This document shows, one piece after another, positions 25,241 to 33,066 of a DNA stretch of 64,000 nt (position 1 is its first letter; each line of letters opens with the position of its first letter). Below the pieces are notes generated by a model that was not told the origin of the DNA, ran no database searches, and was given only the letters and a program-made list of their open reading frames with translations. Source of the stretch: Achromobacter spanius. GTDB taxonomy: Bacteria; Pseudomonadota; Gammaproteobacteria; Burkholderiales; Burkholderiaceae_B. The position numbers and the translations under genes were made by a program. The stretch covers positions 3,906,001 through 3,970,000 of the forward strand of contig NZ_CP025030.1 in NCBI RefSeq assembly GCF_002812705.1. Reading direction: 5' to 3'.

Positions 25241-26140
25241 ATGGAACTCAGGCACCTGCGGTATTTCCAGGCCGTGGCGGAAGAGGGTAGTTTTACGCGC
25301 GCCGCCGCCCGCTTGCACATCGCCCAGCCGCCGCTCAGCCGGCAGATACGCCAGCTTGAGGAAGAGCTGGGCGTGCTGCTGTTTGAACGCACCACGCGGG
25401 CACTGCGCCTGACCGAGGCCGGGAGGTTTCTATTGGAGCAGTCCCGCTTGCTGACGGCGCGGCTGGAAGAGGTGCTGGAAGGCACGCGCAGGCTGGGGCA
25501 GACCCAGCGCCGCTGGTTCGGCATCGGTTTCGTGCCGTCGACGCTGTACGGCTTCGTGCCCGAACTGATCCGGCAACTACGCAGCGCCGACCCCCAGGTG
25601 GAAGTGGGCTTGATGGAAATGACGACCCTGCCGCAGTTGGAAGCGCTGAAGGCCGGGCGCATTGACCTGGGCATCGGCCGGATCCTGCTGGATGACCCGG
25701 CCATTGAACGGCAGGTGCTGATGACGGAAGCCCTGGTGGCCGCCGTGCCCTTGCATCACCCCTTGGCGGGCGCGCCCAGTGTGTCGGTGGAGCGCCTGGC
25801 GCAAGAGCCCTTTGTGCTGTACCCGGCGCGGCCCCGACCGAACTTCGCGGACCACGTGCTGGGGCTGTTCCGCGCGGCCGGTTATTCGTTGCAAGTGGTG
25901 CAAGAGGCCAATGAATTGCAAACGGCGATTGGCCTGGTGGCGGCGGGCTTGGGCGTGACGGTGGTGCCGGCATCCGTGCAGCGCTTGCAGCGTCAGGACG
26001 TGGCGCATGTGCGGATCGAGGGCGATGGGTTTGTGTCGCCGGTGATTGCCAGCTACCGCAAGGACGACGGATCGGAATTTTTGGCCCGCGCGTTGGGCCT
26101 GGCGCAAGCCTTGGCATCACGCAGTGCAACGCCCGGCTGA
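25241..26140 (+). CDS. catR: LysR-family regulator, CatR/BenM type
   Basis: 299 residues from ATG 25241, which gives the standard MELRHLRYFQAVAEEGSFTRAA start. The winged helix (IAQPPLSRQIRQLEEELG) and effector domain (GFVPSTLYGFVPELIRQLR, LKAGRIDLGIGRI, FVLYPARPRPNFADHVL, LVAAGLGVTVVPASVQ) are close to BenM, CatM and CatR, which activate catechol genes in response to cis,cis-muconate. Divergence from catB supports that job. Confidence 0.85.
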   Translation: MELRHLRYFQAVAEEGSFTRAAARLHIAQPPLSRQIRQLEEELGVLLFERTTRALRLTEAGRFLLEQSRLLTARLEEVLEGTRRLGQTQRRWFGIGFVPSTLYGFVPELIRQLRSADPQVEVGLMEMTTLPQLEALKAGRIDLGIGRILLDDPAIERQVLMTEALVAAVPLHHPLAGAPSVSVERLAQEPFVLYPARPRPNFADHVLGLFRAAGYSLQVVQEANELQTAIGLVAAGLGVTVVPASVQRLQRQDVAHVRIEGDGFVSPVIASYRKDDGSEFLARALGLAQALASRSATPG

Positions 26141-26146
26141 ACCCCG

Positions 26147-27115
26147 TCAGAAGCTGACCGCCAGCCCCACCGAAAACCCCGACACATTGGTGCCGAAGAC
26201 ATACCGGCCCACCAGCCGCGTGCGCGTGATGATGACGTCGTAGGCGCTGGAGTCCAGTTCCAGGCCCGCGCCCACGGACGTCAGGCGGTCAAAGCCCAGC
26301 ACGCCACGCTGGTCGCCCAGGAATTCCGAATGCGTCAGTTCCAACACATAGCGCAGTGGCCGTTGCAGCAGCACGATCCCCGTGGGCGCCCGGTAGCGCG
26401 CCCACAGGTTGGCCGATTGCGCGGTGGCGTTGCCCTGCACGGCGGCCGAGCTGGAGAAGCTTTTCAGGCGGATATCCGAATAGCGCAGCTCCACGTCCAC
26501 TTCGTAGCCGGGTCGGTAGTGCTCGTAGTCCAGCATCAACGAGCCGCCCAGGCCGTAGGCATTCAAGGACCCGCGGTCCAGGAAGTCGACGTCGGTGCCG
26601 GTTTGCCGCCCCACATACCAGCTTGCGGCGCGCAGGTCGCTGGTGACGTTGCCCAGCGCCACGTTGAAGATGGGGCGCAGCTTCAGCTCGTCGGTCAGCT
26701 TGAAGTCCCAGCCGATGCCGCCGGTGGCCGACAGGCTGTTCCATTTTGTCGGGATGCTGCGGTTTTCGGCGCCCTGGGTCGCCACGAAGGTAGGGTCGTA
26801 CCGGCTGCCGGCCAGCACGCCTTCCAGGTAGATGGGCACCGAGTCCGAGATGGTGTCGCCGCCGCCCAACTGCGTCATGAAGAATTCGGTGGACCCCGAG
26901 GTGGAACCGCCGCCGCTACCGATGGAAAGCGAACTGGTCGTGATGTCCGGCACGATGGAAAACGACATCAGCGCCAACACCCCGTTCGCGCGCTTTTGCA
27001 AATCGTCCTTGCTGAGTCGCAGCGTTTGCGCGCTGGCGTCCGCCCCAACGGCGCACGCCAGCGCGGCGACGACATAGGCCGACACCCAGGCTGTCGCGCG
27101 CCGGGCCAGTGTCAT
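26147..27115 (-). CDS. Predicted outer-membrane beta-barrel protein of a cyclase/DUF4239 trio
   Basis: 322 residues with a signal peptide (AYVVAALACAVGADASAQ). After a Ser/Gly-rich linker (SIGSGGGSTSGSTEFF) the sequence alternates polar and hydrophobic residues in strand-length segments (GGIGWDFKLTDELKLRPIFNVALGNV, YEVDVELRYSDIRL, LRYVLELTHSEFLG, VGAGLELDSSAYDVIITRTRLVGRYVFG) and ends with GLAVSF. A terminal Phe is the usual barrel-assembly signal. Family not recognised. Its ATG overlaps the stop of the DUF4239 gene (27112-27115), so the two are coupled. Confidence 0.65.
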   Translation of the reverse strand: MTLARRATAWVSAYVVAALACAVGADASAQTLRLSKDDLQKRANGVLALMSFSIVPDITTSSLSIGSGGGSTSGSTEFFMTQLGGGDTISDSVPIYLEGVLAGSRYDPTFVATQGAENRSIPTKWNSLSATGGIGWDFKLTDELKLRPIFNVALGNVTSDLRAASWYVGRQTGTDVDFLDRGSLNAYGLGGSLMLDYEHYRPGYEVDVELRYSDIRLKSFSSSAAVQGNATAQSANLWARYRAPTGIVLLQRPLRYVLELTHSEFLGDQRGVLGFDRLTSVGAGLELDSSAYDVIITRTRLVGRYVFGTNVSGFSVGLAVSF

Positions 27116-27900
27116 TTAAGGGCTCCGGACAGTGTGCCCATCGTTTCCCGCTGCGCCATCAGCAGCGTGTCGCTCTGGTCGATGCGGATGGCGCCGATAC
27201 GCGGAAACTCGAAGTCGATGATGATGTACAGCGCTGCCGTCATGACCAACGCATAGATGATCTGGTGGAACAGGGTGTCGCGCTGCGCGGTGGCCAGGTT
27301 CAGGCCGATCAGGCAGGCGCATACCAGCGCCAGAAAGCACAGGAACACGTAGGTCATGGCCGGGGGGTGCACCTTTTGCGCGACCGTCTGTGCGGTGGAC
27401 ACGTCGAACATATCGTTCACGGCGCCGATGTACGACGCCGCGAACGGCGGCACGGCATTCCTGGCCGCCAGCATCGAGCCCTTCCAGATCTGGTTTTGCA
27501 GGGCGGAGGCTTTGGCCGCGATGGCATCGCGATGGTCCAGGTCGGCCACGTGCCGGTAGTAATTGATGCGTTCGTCCACGTACAGCCGGAACTGGTCGCG
27601 CAGCGCGGGTTGGTCGGCCGCATTCAGCATATCGATGCGCAGCCAGGCGGTGCCGATGGAATTCACTTCCTGCACCAGCAGGTTGCGCCGCTCGGCCATG
27701 CGCTGCGCGGCCCCGGAAAACGTAAAGGCGATCAGCAATCCCAGCAGGGCGAATACCGACGCCTCGATGGCGGCCGAGCCCGCGCGGCCATTTTCGTCCG
27801 CCTGATGGCGGTTGCCCAGATAGCGTCCGAATCGGATCGCACCCAGCAACAGCAAAAAGAACGCGGCGGCGCACAGCGCCAGAATCCATGAGTAATTCAC
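27112..27900 (-). CDS. DUF4239 (bestrophin-like) membrane protein
   Basis: 262 residues from GTG 27900, with AAGGTGG upstream; that GTG overlaps the TGA of the cyclase gene (27897-27900). Four hydrophobic segments are seen: near the N-terminus (ILALCAAAFFLLLLGAI), after residue 45 (SVFALLGLLIAFTFSGAA), and two close together late (TYVFLCFLALVCACLIGL, IIYALVMTAALYIIID). The GLLIAFTFSGA segment followed by RRNLLVQEVNSIGTAWLRID is typical of the DUF4239/bestrophin-like group, whose function is unknown. Middle gene of the trio. Confidence 0.75.
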   Translation of the reverse strand: MNYSWILALCAAAFFLLLLGAIRFGRYLGNRHQADENGRAGSAAIEASVFALLGLLIAFTFSGAAQRMAERRNLLVQEVNSIGTAWLRIDMLNAADQPALRDQFRLYVDERINYYRHVADLDHRDAIAAKASALQNQIWKGSMLAARNAVPPFAASYIGAVNDMFDVSTAQTVAQKVHPPAMTYVFLCFLALVCACLIGLNLATAQRDTLFHQIIYALVMTAALYIIIDFEFPRIGAIRIDQSDTLLMAQRETMGTLSGALK

Positions 27901-29486
27901 GTTGCCACCTTGCCTTCGGGCATGGTTGATAGGACCTGCTTGTTCCAGCGCGTGACGCGGTTGCGTCCGTTTTGTTTGGAGGCGTAGAGCGCCAGATCGG
28001 CGCCTTTGACCACGGCCTGCGGCAACGCGGCGTCTTGCGGCCACAGCGCCACCCCGACCGACACCGTGACCTGGCCCACGCCGGGCGGCATGGCGGTTTG
28101 CGACACGCCCGCGCGGATACGTTCGGCCGTGGCAAGCGCCGCGTCATCGGAGGCGGCCGGCACGATCACCACGAATTCCTCGCCGCCCACGCGAAAGGGT
28201 TGGTCCTGCTGACGCACGCTGCGGCTTAGCGTATCGGCCAGGGCGATCAGCACCTTGTCGCCCACCGGATGCCCATGGGTGTCGTTGATGTGCTTGAAAT
28301 GGTCCACGTCCAGCGCGATGACGGCGAACGCCGTGTGGGTGGCCACCAGCTCATCCAGCCGCTGTCGCATGGCGCGGCGGTTCATCAGCCCGGTCATCGG
28401 GTCCGTCATGGATTCCACATTCAACCGGCCCACCTCGTGGCGGTGCCGCGCCAGCCTGCTTGCCAAGGCCTCGCGCAGTTCGTCGGCTTCCACGTACCAG
28501 GTGCGCAGCCCGCTGGCCTGTTGGTCTTGGGGGCCTGCCGCGTCCGCGTTGGCCAAGGCGTGCGTCAGGCGGGCAAGCGGGCGGGCGATGGCGTAGGCCA
28601 GGGCGCTGACGAGCAGCAAGGTCAACAGCACGGCGGGGATGGCGAATAGCAATGCCTCGCGCAGCAGCGCGTTCAACGGAGATAGCGCATGGTCCAGCGG
28701 ACGCTGGACGACAACCGCCCAGTTGCCCTTGCCCAGGGGGGCGTAGCCGGTCAGCATGGTGTGGCCCGCCGCGTCTTGCAGCTGGGCAGAGCCGGGCGTG
28801 GCCATCGCCGGCGAGCCGTCCGATATCAGGTCGGGCAGCGCGGCGGACGTGCCGCTGGCGCCGTGCCGGTACAGCGCCTGGCCGTCTCGGTTCACCAGGT
28901 AGACGGCGGTGCCGTCGGCATAGGGATGTTCGCCGATCAGCTTGTCTATCTGGCTGCCGCGTTCCAGCACCACCACGGCGGCGAGCGCGCCGTTGGGCAG
29001 GGGATTTACCAGCGTCAATGTGGCGGGCGAGCCTTCGGGCTGGCAGCAGGGGCGGACCCATTCGCCGATCCGGCGTTCGGCCACGCGCAATGCAGTCAGG
29101 GTAGGAATGGCGCCCAGCCAATGGGGGGCATCAGACGCTCGCGCCGTGATGGCGCCTTCGCGGTCGGCCAGCAGCACGGCGGATACGCCCTCGATTCTTG
29201 CCGCCAGGCGCGACAGTTCGGAAGCCAGCTCCGCTTCTGGAAGTGGAGCACCGGAAAATTGTGCCGCGCTGGCATCAAGCTGGCGATGCACCGCCGAGAT
29301 ATACAGCGTGATGACTTCGGAAAGCTTCTGGGCGTAGGCCCGATTGGCTTCCAGCGTATTGCGCACCGCCTGGGCCTTTTGCACCTGGTAGCCCGCGTAC
29401 AGCGCATTAGCGAACCCGATCGCCACGCTAAGCACGGCCAGCGTGATCAGCACGGCCACCAAGCTCACTTTCCTTTTTGTCGCCAT
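27897..29486 (-). CDS. Membrane diguanylate cyclase with an extracytoplasmic sensor
   Basis: 529 residues from ATG 29486. The frame is open upstream to 29945, but only this start puts the first helix (VAVLITLAVLSVAIGFANALYAG) at the N-terminus. A periplasmic cache-like region spans about residues 40-290 (contains ASDAPHWLGAIPTL and MLTGYAPLGKGNWAVVVQRP). A second helix and a HAMP-like linker (ARPLARLTHALANADA) follow, then GGDEF: DPMTGLMNRRAMRQRLDE, VIALDVDHFKHINDTHGHPVGD and GGEEF near 434. An intact GGEEF implies c-di-GMP synthesis. No RxxD inhibitory site was seen five residues before it. First gene of the trio. Confidence 0.9.
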   Translation of the reverse strand: MATKRKVSLVAVLITLAVLSVAIGFANALYAGYQVQKAQAVRNTLEANRAYAQKLSEVITLYISAVHRQLDASAAQFSGAPLPEAELASELSRLAARIEGVSAVLLADREGAITARASDAPHWLGAIPTLTALRVAERRIGEWVRPCCQPEGSPATLTLVNPLPNGALAAVVVLERGSQIDKLIGEHPYADGTAVYLVNRDGQALYRHGASGTSAALPDLISDGSPAMATPGSAQLQDAAGHTMLTGYAPLGKGNWAVVVQRPLDHALSPLNALLREALLFAIPAVLLTLLLVSALAYAIARPLARLTHALANADAAGPQDQQASGLRTWYVEADELREALASRLARHRHEVGRLNVESMTDPMTGLMNRRAMRQRLDELVATHTAFAVIALDVDHFKHINDTHGHPVGDKVLIALADTLSRSVRQQDQPFRVGGEEFVVIVPAASDDAALATAERIRAGVSQTAMPPGVGQVTVSVGVALWPQDAALPQAVVKGADLALYASKQNGRNRVTRWNKQVLSTMPEGKVAT

Positions 29487-29679
29487 GTCGATGAGCCGTC
29501 TTGACCAATAGTCGCAACGCCGGATGGCGCGGGCATGCCTGGACCGGGTGAGCGCATCGTGAATGAATGCGCTTGCCTGTCCAGGCTGGTGTTGAGGCGT
29601 GCGGCCAAGCGAGCGCCGCGAAATGAGAATACAGAAGTCTTTTTGTTTTATCCAGACTTTCAGTCGGAACGGCCATGGC

Positions 29680-30870
29680 TCACGCGGCCGCGGCCCATGG
29701 CGTACCGGGCTCGGCGCATTCAGGCAGCGCCATGTCCGAGTGCCCGGGGCATACCCAACGCACCCGTTCGCGCGTTGCATCGATGCAACCGCCTTCTGCA
29801 TATATGCCTTGCGGATCCCGGATGCACGCCATGCGCGCCAGCACGGCGGCGGTAGCGGTTGGGTCCGCCAAGGTTTGGCGGACGCGATCGCGGACGATGT
29901 GTTCGTCCATATAGCGCTTGCCGGTTGCGTCGGTGCGCACGCCATGTCGCCAATGGAATATCTCCACGCATTTTGAGGTCAACGTATACGGTTCGCCGTG
30001 TTCCCAAAAATTATTGAACTGGCCGTTGCCCAGGTAGAACACCCATGAGCCCTCATAGCCTTCCACGTCGGAAGACACGGCGTCCGGGTTGCGGAACCAC
30101 AGCCGGTCACCCGGCACGTAAAAGCGTTGAGGCAGGGGCGCGTCCAGGGAACCGTATTCGTGCAGGAAGGCTTCGTGAAAGCGGCCGGACATGACCGCGC
30201 GGGTTTCCCATTGGCGTTGCAGGCGCCGCCCCAGGTCCGGGTTGGCGTGTTGCAGTTCCTGCGCGATGCCCAGCACCGTCACGTACTCCGTCGCGCGATA
30301 GCACGAGAACGCATACAACTGTCCCGACGCCTCGGGTTGCGTCGCCTTGCGCAAGCCTTCGATCAGCGAGCGGCCGGGCAGGATGGTGAAGCCGCGCGCT
30401 TCGTCGTAAGTCCAGTATTCCTCGGGCCGTTCGGCATGCTCGGTGTCAAAGGCCAGCGCCGTCTTGCGGGCGGCCTGCACGATATAGCGCCGGATGCGCA
30501 CCGCCGATGCCAGCTCGGCCACATTGGGAAACGTGAACGCCACCGGGCTGGCCAGCATCGCCAGCAGGATTTCGCGGTCCAGGTCGGCGGTGTGGGTCTC
30601 GGTTCGCAAGCCGAGCTGTTGCGCAAGCCCGGTGGTGTCATGTTGCGGTAAGAATGCCTGGGCAAACGCGGCCTGCAACCAGGCGTGCGCCCCGGCCGTG
30701 GCGCCGGTCAGGCCGCAGCAGATGGCCGCCTGGCGCAGCCCTGCCTGCGCCAGGAACTCGTCCAGCGCTGGCAGTGCTTTGCTTGAATAGTGGGAGTGGG
30801 GTGAGTCGGAAGACTCGATGCGTATCCCGCCCCGAGGCGGGGGAACCAAAGTTTGCTCAAAAAGCCGCAT
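29680..30870 (-). CDS. Protein resembling bacterial spore transglutaminase Tgl
   Basis: 396 residues from ATG 30870 (an ATG at 30900 would add 10; neither has a strong ribosome site). The core resembles Bacillus subtilis Tgl: SPVAFTFPNVAELASAVRIRRYIVQAARK aligns with its TPVQF..AEL..KLR.NIV.AAK stretch, LYAFSCYRATEYVTVL with its FYAFECATA site, and DRLWFRNPDA...EGSWVFYLGNGQF...EHG with its DCLYFKNPE...ENVILLGEDKYFAHG. Candidate triad: C190, E273 and H291 (C200, E283, H301 in the longer form). Tgl cross-links proteins by Gln-Lys isopeptide bonds. The Cys-adjacent Glu of Tgl is Ser here. About 190 bp of apparently empty DNA (29487-29679) follow. Confidence 0.7.
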   Translation of the reverse strand: MRLFEQTLVPPPRGGIRIESSDSPHSHYSSKALPALDEFLAQAGLRQAAICCGLTGATAGAHAWLQAAFAQAFLPQHDTTGLAQQLGLRTETHTADLDREILLAMLASPVAFTFPNVAELASAVRIRRYIVQAARKTALAFDTEHAERPEEYWTYDEARGFTILPGRSLIEGLRKATQPEASGQLYAFSCYRATEYVTVLGIAQELQHANPDLGRRLQRQWETRAVMSGRFHEAFLHEYGSLDAPLPQRFYVPGDRLWFRNPDAVSSDVEGYEGSWVFYLGNGQFNNFWEHGEPYTLTSKCVEIFHWRHGVRTDATGKRYMDEHIVRDRVRQTLADPTATAAVLARMACIRDPQGIYAEGGCIDATRERVRWVCPGHSDMALPECAEPGTPWAAAA

Positions 30871-31015
30871 GAAAGTCCAAGCCGAAGAGTGGAACAACAT
30901 CCATGCGGAAATTGTAGGCAGACGGGCTTAATAGCACCTGTACGCAAGCGGTTTGGTCGCGTCCATTTTGCGCCGTCGTGATGCGGACAGGCGGTCGGCC
31001 CGTTTTTGTTATTGC

Positions 31016-31969
31016 TTACTTGGCGACGTAGGCCTTGGCGGCGGCATCAAAGGCATAGGCGGTGACGTCGGCGGCGCCTAGCTGGCGCGTCTTGTTCGGC
31101 CCGGAAATCGTGGTGCCGCTGGGTTTGACGGTCACGGTGGGCATGTCTTGCCTGCCGTCCTGGGAAAAGACCAGTTCGCCCTTGCTGGACGTGCACGGCA
31201 TGACGTCGCCGTCGGCGCAGGCCGCGCTGTTGTCTTCGCCGGTCAGCAAGCCGCCCACATAGGTCCAGACGTGGCCGTCGATGTCGTTCTTCAAGCGTTC
31301 GGGGTTGAAGACCAGCAGGGTGTAGCCGTCGCTGGTGATGCCGTTGTCAAAGCTGGTGGTGGGCACGGCCAGCAACAGCTTGCCGGCCGGGGTGCGGTGT
31401 TCCAGCGGCTTGCGGCGGGTGTCGACGTCCTCACCGCGCTCGTAGGCGCCGAATTCCCCGATGGTGGGCTCCATGCCGCGGAATTTCCAAGGCTTGTCGG
31501 AGGCGGGGTCGGTCAGGACGAAAGTGGCTTCGGCCAGGTTGACCCGCGTGCCGGGTCCGGGCTCTTCTTCGGTTGCAGCTTGGGTGTCGGTTGGACTTCC
31601 GGCCGGCTTGGCGTACCGGGGCGCGGTTTCCCACGCGAAGCCGGTGTAATAGTGCGTGCCTTCGGACTCGAAGGCATGGCCGAACCAGTACGTGGCGATG
31701 CGGCCATTGTCGACTTCGTATGTCGTCTCGCCCTTGCCGTCGATATCAAAGATGGTGGCCATTACCGTGGGCGCATCGGGCGGCTCGACGGCCGACGCGG
31801 CTTGTCGGGAGATCGTGCCGGGCGCGTCGGACGCGGAGGCAGACGCGGCGGCAGTAGTGGCGTCAGAAGCGGCGGCGGCGGGTGGCGTGGCCAGGGTGGC
31901 AAACGCTACGGCAAGCAGGCCGGCCAAGGTGGCGCGAAGGGTTGGGGAAGCCTTCTGGGAGGAGGTCAT
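31016..31969 (-). CDS. Exported protein of unknown function
   Basis: 317 residues from ATG 31969, which has GAGG upstream on its strand; the frame is open to 32050. Signal peptide LAGLLAVAFATLATPPAAAAS is followed by an Ala/Ser-rich stretch. The mature part has patterns of extracellular beta structure (ATYWFGHAFESEGTHYYTGFAWET, GTRVNLAEATFVLTD, GEFGAYERGEDVDTRRKPLEH) and one Cys pair (AACADGDVMPC). No family is recognised. It is a single gene preceded by 115 bp with no visible signal and followed by the LysR/sulfatase group. Confidence 0.65.
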   Translation of the reverse strand: MTSSQKASPTLRATLAGLLAVAFATLATPPAAAASDATTAAASASASDAPGTISRQAASAVEPPDAPTVMATIFDIDGKGETTYEVDNGRIATYWFGHAFESEGTHYYTGFAWETAPRYAKPAGSPTDTQAATEEEPGPGTRVNLAEATFVLTDPASDKPWKFRGMEPTIGEFGAYERGEDVDTRRKPLEHRTPAGKLLLAVPTTSFDNGITSDGYTLLVFNPERLKNDIDGHVWTYVGGLLTGEDNSAACADGDVMPCTSSKGELVFSQDGRQDMPTVTVKPSGTTISGPNKTRQLGAADVTAYAFDAAAKAYVAK

Positions 31970-32078
31970 AGAGGTCGCGTTGTTCTGTGGTTTCTGTGCG
32001 GTCGCGAGTATAAAGGCGCGTGTGTACCAAGGGGCTTCACAATATTTCATGGGTTACAGGGGCGTTACCAAGGGCCCG

Positions 32079-32969
32079 CTACGCACCCGCCAACACCGCT
32101 TCGCGGAATTCCTTCATCAACGGCGACCAGAGTGTGCCGCGCCGCGAAATCAGCGCGATGTTGCGGCGTAATGGCGGCCCCAACGCCACCGGCAGCGCTA
32201 TTACGTCCGCGTTGGCGGTCAGCGCGCTTTGGGGCAATACCGCCAGCATGTCGGAGCCGGCCAGTAGCCGCAGCGAGCCTTCGGAAAAATGCTCGACCTC
32301 AAGCGCCGCCATCGGCAGGCCCAGGCCCGCTTCCGCGAAGCGTGCGTCCAGCAGCAGGCGGGCCACGGAGGTAGGGCGCGGCAGAATCCAGCGTTGGCCG
32401 CTTAGGTCTCGCAGGGCCACGCGCGCCTTCGCGGCCAGCGGATGGCGCCGGCTGGCCGCCACGCACAGCGCATCATCGAACATGATTTCGTGGCGCAGGG
32501 TGGCGGGGCCATCGGCATAGACGGGCGTGACGGCAAGGTCGAGCTTGCCGCTTTCCACCTGCGCATTCAGATCGTCGGACAGCCCTTGGGTCAGCTGGAT
32601 GCGCAACGCGGGGCGGCGGGGCAGCAAGCGGTCCAACACGGGCATCACCACGCTGTCCACCGTGGCGCCGGTGGCGCCGACCCGCAACAGGCCGGCTTCG
32701 CCCACCCGCAGTTCCATTGCATGGCGGACCGCGTCTCGGTATTCCGCCCACAGCCGCTTGGCGTGCTGCAAGAACACCATGCCTTCGGAACTGAGCGTCA
32801 AGCCGCGTCCGTGGCGCAGCATCAGGGCCAGCCCGGTGTCGGCTTCCAGCCGCCGCAGGGATTTGGACAGCGCGGGCTGGCTCACGCCGCAGGCCGCCGC
32901 TGCCCGTTCCAGATGGCCGTGCTCGACGGCCGCCAAGAAATACTCGATGTCACGCAGGGATAGATTCAT
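32079..32969 (-). CDS. LysR-family regulator divergent from the sulfatase
   Basis: 296 residues. Winged helix: SLRDIEYFLAAVEHGHLERAAAACGVSQPALSKSLRRLEADTG. The effector domain is complete (LRVGATGATVDSVVMPVLDRLLP; KLDLAVTPVYAD). It is transcribed away from the sulfatase gene with a 97-bp gap holding inverted repeats, so it probably controls the sulfatase-Bug pair in response to the substrate or product. Confidence 0.9.
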   Translation of the reverse strand: MNLSLRDIEYFLAAVEHGHLERAAAACGVSQPALSKSLRRLEADTGLALMLRHGRGLTLSSEGMVFLQHAKRLWAEYRDAVRHAMELRVGEAGLLRVGATGATVDSVVMPVLDRLLPRRPALRIQLTQGLSDDLNAQVESGKLDLAVTPVYADGPATLRHEIMFDDALCVAASRRHPLAAKARVALRDLSGQRWILPRPTSVARLLLDARFAEAGLGLPMAALEVEHFSEGSLRLLAGSDMLAVLPQSALTANADVIALPVALGPPLRRNIALISRRGTLWSPLMKEFREAVLAGA

Positions 32970-32980
32970 GAACGACAGGA

Positions 32981-33036
32981 ATTCCGAATAGCACTTTTGG
33001 GAATATTACGCTGCGGGCGCGCGCCTAGAATTCGGA
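32981..33036. promoter_or_regulatory. Inverted repeats in the LysR/sulfatase divergent gap
   Basis: ATTCC (32981-32985) and GGAAT (33000-33004) form a split dyad. TCCGAAT (32983-32989) is also inverted as ATTCGGA (33030-33036). Such spread half-sites are usual for LysR control of divergent genes; binding is not shown. Confidence 0.35.
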
Positions 33037-33066
33037 CATTCCCCATGCTCATAGAGGCCAGCGCAG

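Noticed and set aside
30820..30850. Small CCCGCC-CCGA-GGCGGG hairpin near the start of the Tgl-like gene as a terminator
   Set aside because: It lies inside the coding frame, has no T-tract, and such GC dyads are common in this DNA.
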